A stretch of 36,567 nt of DNA, from NCBI GenBank assembly GCA_948472955.1, contig CAOKVW010000007.1:1-36567 (forward strand), in the 5' to 3' direction. Positions 35,289 to 36,567 of the stretch are shown here, piece after piece (within the stretch, counting starts at the first letter, position 1; the number at the start of each line of letters is the position of its first letter). Source of the DNA: an uncultured Clostridium sp. Lineage in GTDB: Bacteria; Bacillota; Clostridia; TANB77; CAG-508. The translations under genes were made by a program, and so were the position numbers. Under the pieces are notes generated by a model that ran no database searches, was not told the origin of the DNA, and saw only the letters and a list, made by a program, of their open reading frames with translations.

Positions 35289-36482
35289 ATGGCAGGAAAA
35301 CATAGTTATGAGGAAGAAGAGGAATTACCAAAGGCATTTCAGAAGAATAGAGAAGATGAGGAATTGCCAAAAGCATTTCAAAAAAATAGGAGAGAAGAAA
35401 GGTCACAAATAATGAGAAAAGAAAATAATAATCGTACCAATCACAAAAAAGGAAAGAGGAAAAAAGGAAAATTAAAATTATTTGGGAAAATAGTTTTAGT
35501 ATTAGTTATTTTATTGGCTATTTTAGTAGGAAGTATTTATTGGTTTATTAGTAATAAATTAGGAAAATTGCAACAAGTAGATATTGATGAAAGCGATTTA
35601 GGGATTTCAGATGAAGTGTCTGACAATTTATCTGGCTATCGAAATATTGCTATTTTTGGGGTAGATAGTAGAGATGATAACTTAGATAAAGGAAATAGAA
35701 GTGATTGTATTATTGTAGCAAGTATTAACAATAAAACAAAAGAGGTAAAATTAATTTCTGTTTATCGAGATACTTTTGTACAAATAGAAGGACATGGATT
35801 AGATAAAATAACACATGCTTATTCTTATGGTTCAGCACCACTAGCTATCAAGACATTAAATACAAACTTGGATTTAAATATTAAAGAATTTGTTACTGTT
35901 AATTTTGACTCTGTGGCAGAAGCGGTTGATAAATTAGGAGGAGTAAGTATCAATGTAGAATCACAAGAGGAATTAAAATACTTGAATTCTTATATCGATG
36001 AGACAGCCAGAGTAACAGGAAAATCAAATGCCAAAGTAACATCAACAGGTAGACAAACTTTAAATGGAGTGCAAGCAGTTGCTTATTCAAGAGTTCGTTA
36101 TACAGCTGGTGGAGATTATAAAAGAACGGAGAGAATGAGAACGGTAATTGAGGCTATGACGAATAAATTGAAAACAAAAAATATAGGTGAAATGAATAGC
36201 TTTGTAGATTTTATTTTGCCAAAAGTATATACCAATATAACAGCAGGAGATATTTTTGCACTTATGCCAAGTGCTACTAGCTTTAAAATATCAGAAAGTA
36301 TTGGTTGGCCATATGATACAAAGGGTATTACTTTAGACAGATGGTATGGTGTGCCAATTACGTTGCAAAGTAATGTAAGTCAACTACACAAAGAAGCTTT
36401 TGGAGAGCCAGATTATACACCATCAGAAACGGTAAGAACTATTAGTAATAGTATTGTTACCAAGACAGGGTATAGTAAATAA
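35289..36482 (+). CDS. LytR-CpsA-Psr (LCP) family cell-wall ligase
   Basis: 397 residues. The cytoplasmic N-terminus carries a tandem repeat of EELPKAFQKNR (about 12-34), then a very basic stretch, one membrane helix (about 62-85) and the extracellular LCP domain: GVDSRDDN, RSDCIIVASIN, LISVYRDT, INHAY-like ITHAYSYG, and the C-terminal QAVAYSRVRYTAGGDYKRTERM with the conserved arginines. LCP enzymes attach anionic or capsular polymers to peptidoglycan. GGACGGAGG is the ribosome site. No clear terminator is seen in the remaining 85 bases of the window. Confidence 0.9.
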   Translation: MAGKHSYEEEEELPKAFQKNREDEELPKAFQKNRREERSQIMRKENNNRTNHKKGKRKKGKLKLFGKIVLVLVILLAILVGSIYWFISNKLGKLQQVDIDESDLGISDEVSDNLSGYRNIAIFGVDSRDDNLDKGNRSDCIIVASINNKTKEVKLISVYRDTFVQIEGHGLDKITHAYSYGSAPLAIKTLNTNLDLNIKEFVTVNFDSVAEAVDKLGGVSINVESQEELKYLNSYIDETARVTGKSNAKVTSTGRQTLNGVQAVAYSRVRYTAGGDYKRTERMRTVIEAMTNKLKTKNIGEMNSFVDFILPKVYTNITAGDIFALMPSATSFKISESIGWPYDTKGITLDRWYGVPITLQSNVSQLHKEAFGEPDYTPSETVRTISNSIVTKTGYSK

Positions 36483-36567
36483 AATTTGTTATATAAATAT
36501 TCACATAAAACGACAGCTTTGAGGAATAAAAATTTTTCGCAAAAATGTTTAATTGAATAAATACATA

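Overview
The window is AT-rich, uses the ordinary stop codons (TGA, TAA and TAG all end genes here) and carries strong AGGAGG ribosome sites, TTGxxA-17-TATAAT promoters and a Bacillota-type gene set (whiA, hemW, rimP-nusA-ylxR-ylxQ-infB-rbfA-nrnA-truB, a FemAB/MurM-type transferase, an LCP protein, a class A PBP). It looks like chromosome from an uncultured, probably gut-dwelling member of the Clostridia. No tRNA, rRNA, CRISPR array or intact transposase is visible.

Layout. 1-2870 is an accessory region: a terminator repeat, two near-identical promoter/leader-peptide/terminator modules (one orphaned, one in front of an Elp3-like radical SAM gene), a KilA-N gene remnant and a candidate small RNA. 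2883-4899 (minus strand) holds an MFS transporter coupled to a broken EamA-type transporter. 5054-9567 carries a PHP phosphatase, a FemX-like peptidoglycan transferase, an alanine-racemase-like protein and a DUF1189-like membrane protein. 9612-15019 carries ftsH, a small membrane protein, prmC, whiA and hemW. 15349-16617 is a membrane GT2 glycosyltransferase. 16635-24570 is the transcription/translation operon rimP to truB. 24663-30000 carries a pilin-like surface protein with a DUF6273-like tail, an unknown protein and a class A PBP. 29875-34037 is cysS-galE-argS, followed by a lone HipA-like kinase and an LCP cell-wall ligase. Long palindromic elements (7058-7355, 12863-13002, 15026-15160, 16739-16839, 18522-18654, 26844-27079) fill many intergenic gaps, and two of them share the same 28-30 base ends.

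The most important observation concerns translation. Four housekeeping genes, ftsH, whiA, rimP and argS, are each split by a +1 frame change. In every case the break lies exactly at an in-frame CGG codon (11136, 13254, 17194, 33077). Reading every CGG trinucleotide against its gene's frame, I find no other in-frame CGG in any gene of the window, although CGG occurs dozens of times out of frame without harm. So CGG in frame equals a +1 shift, four out of four. This points to a genome-wide rule in which CGG is either decoded together with a fourth base (CGGA or CGGG) or is an unassigned codon at which the ribosome slips by one base. It does not look like random gene decay or random sequencing error. 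One of the four genes is arginyl-tRNA synthetase itself, which raises the possibility of feedback control.
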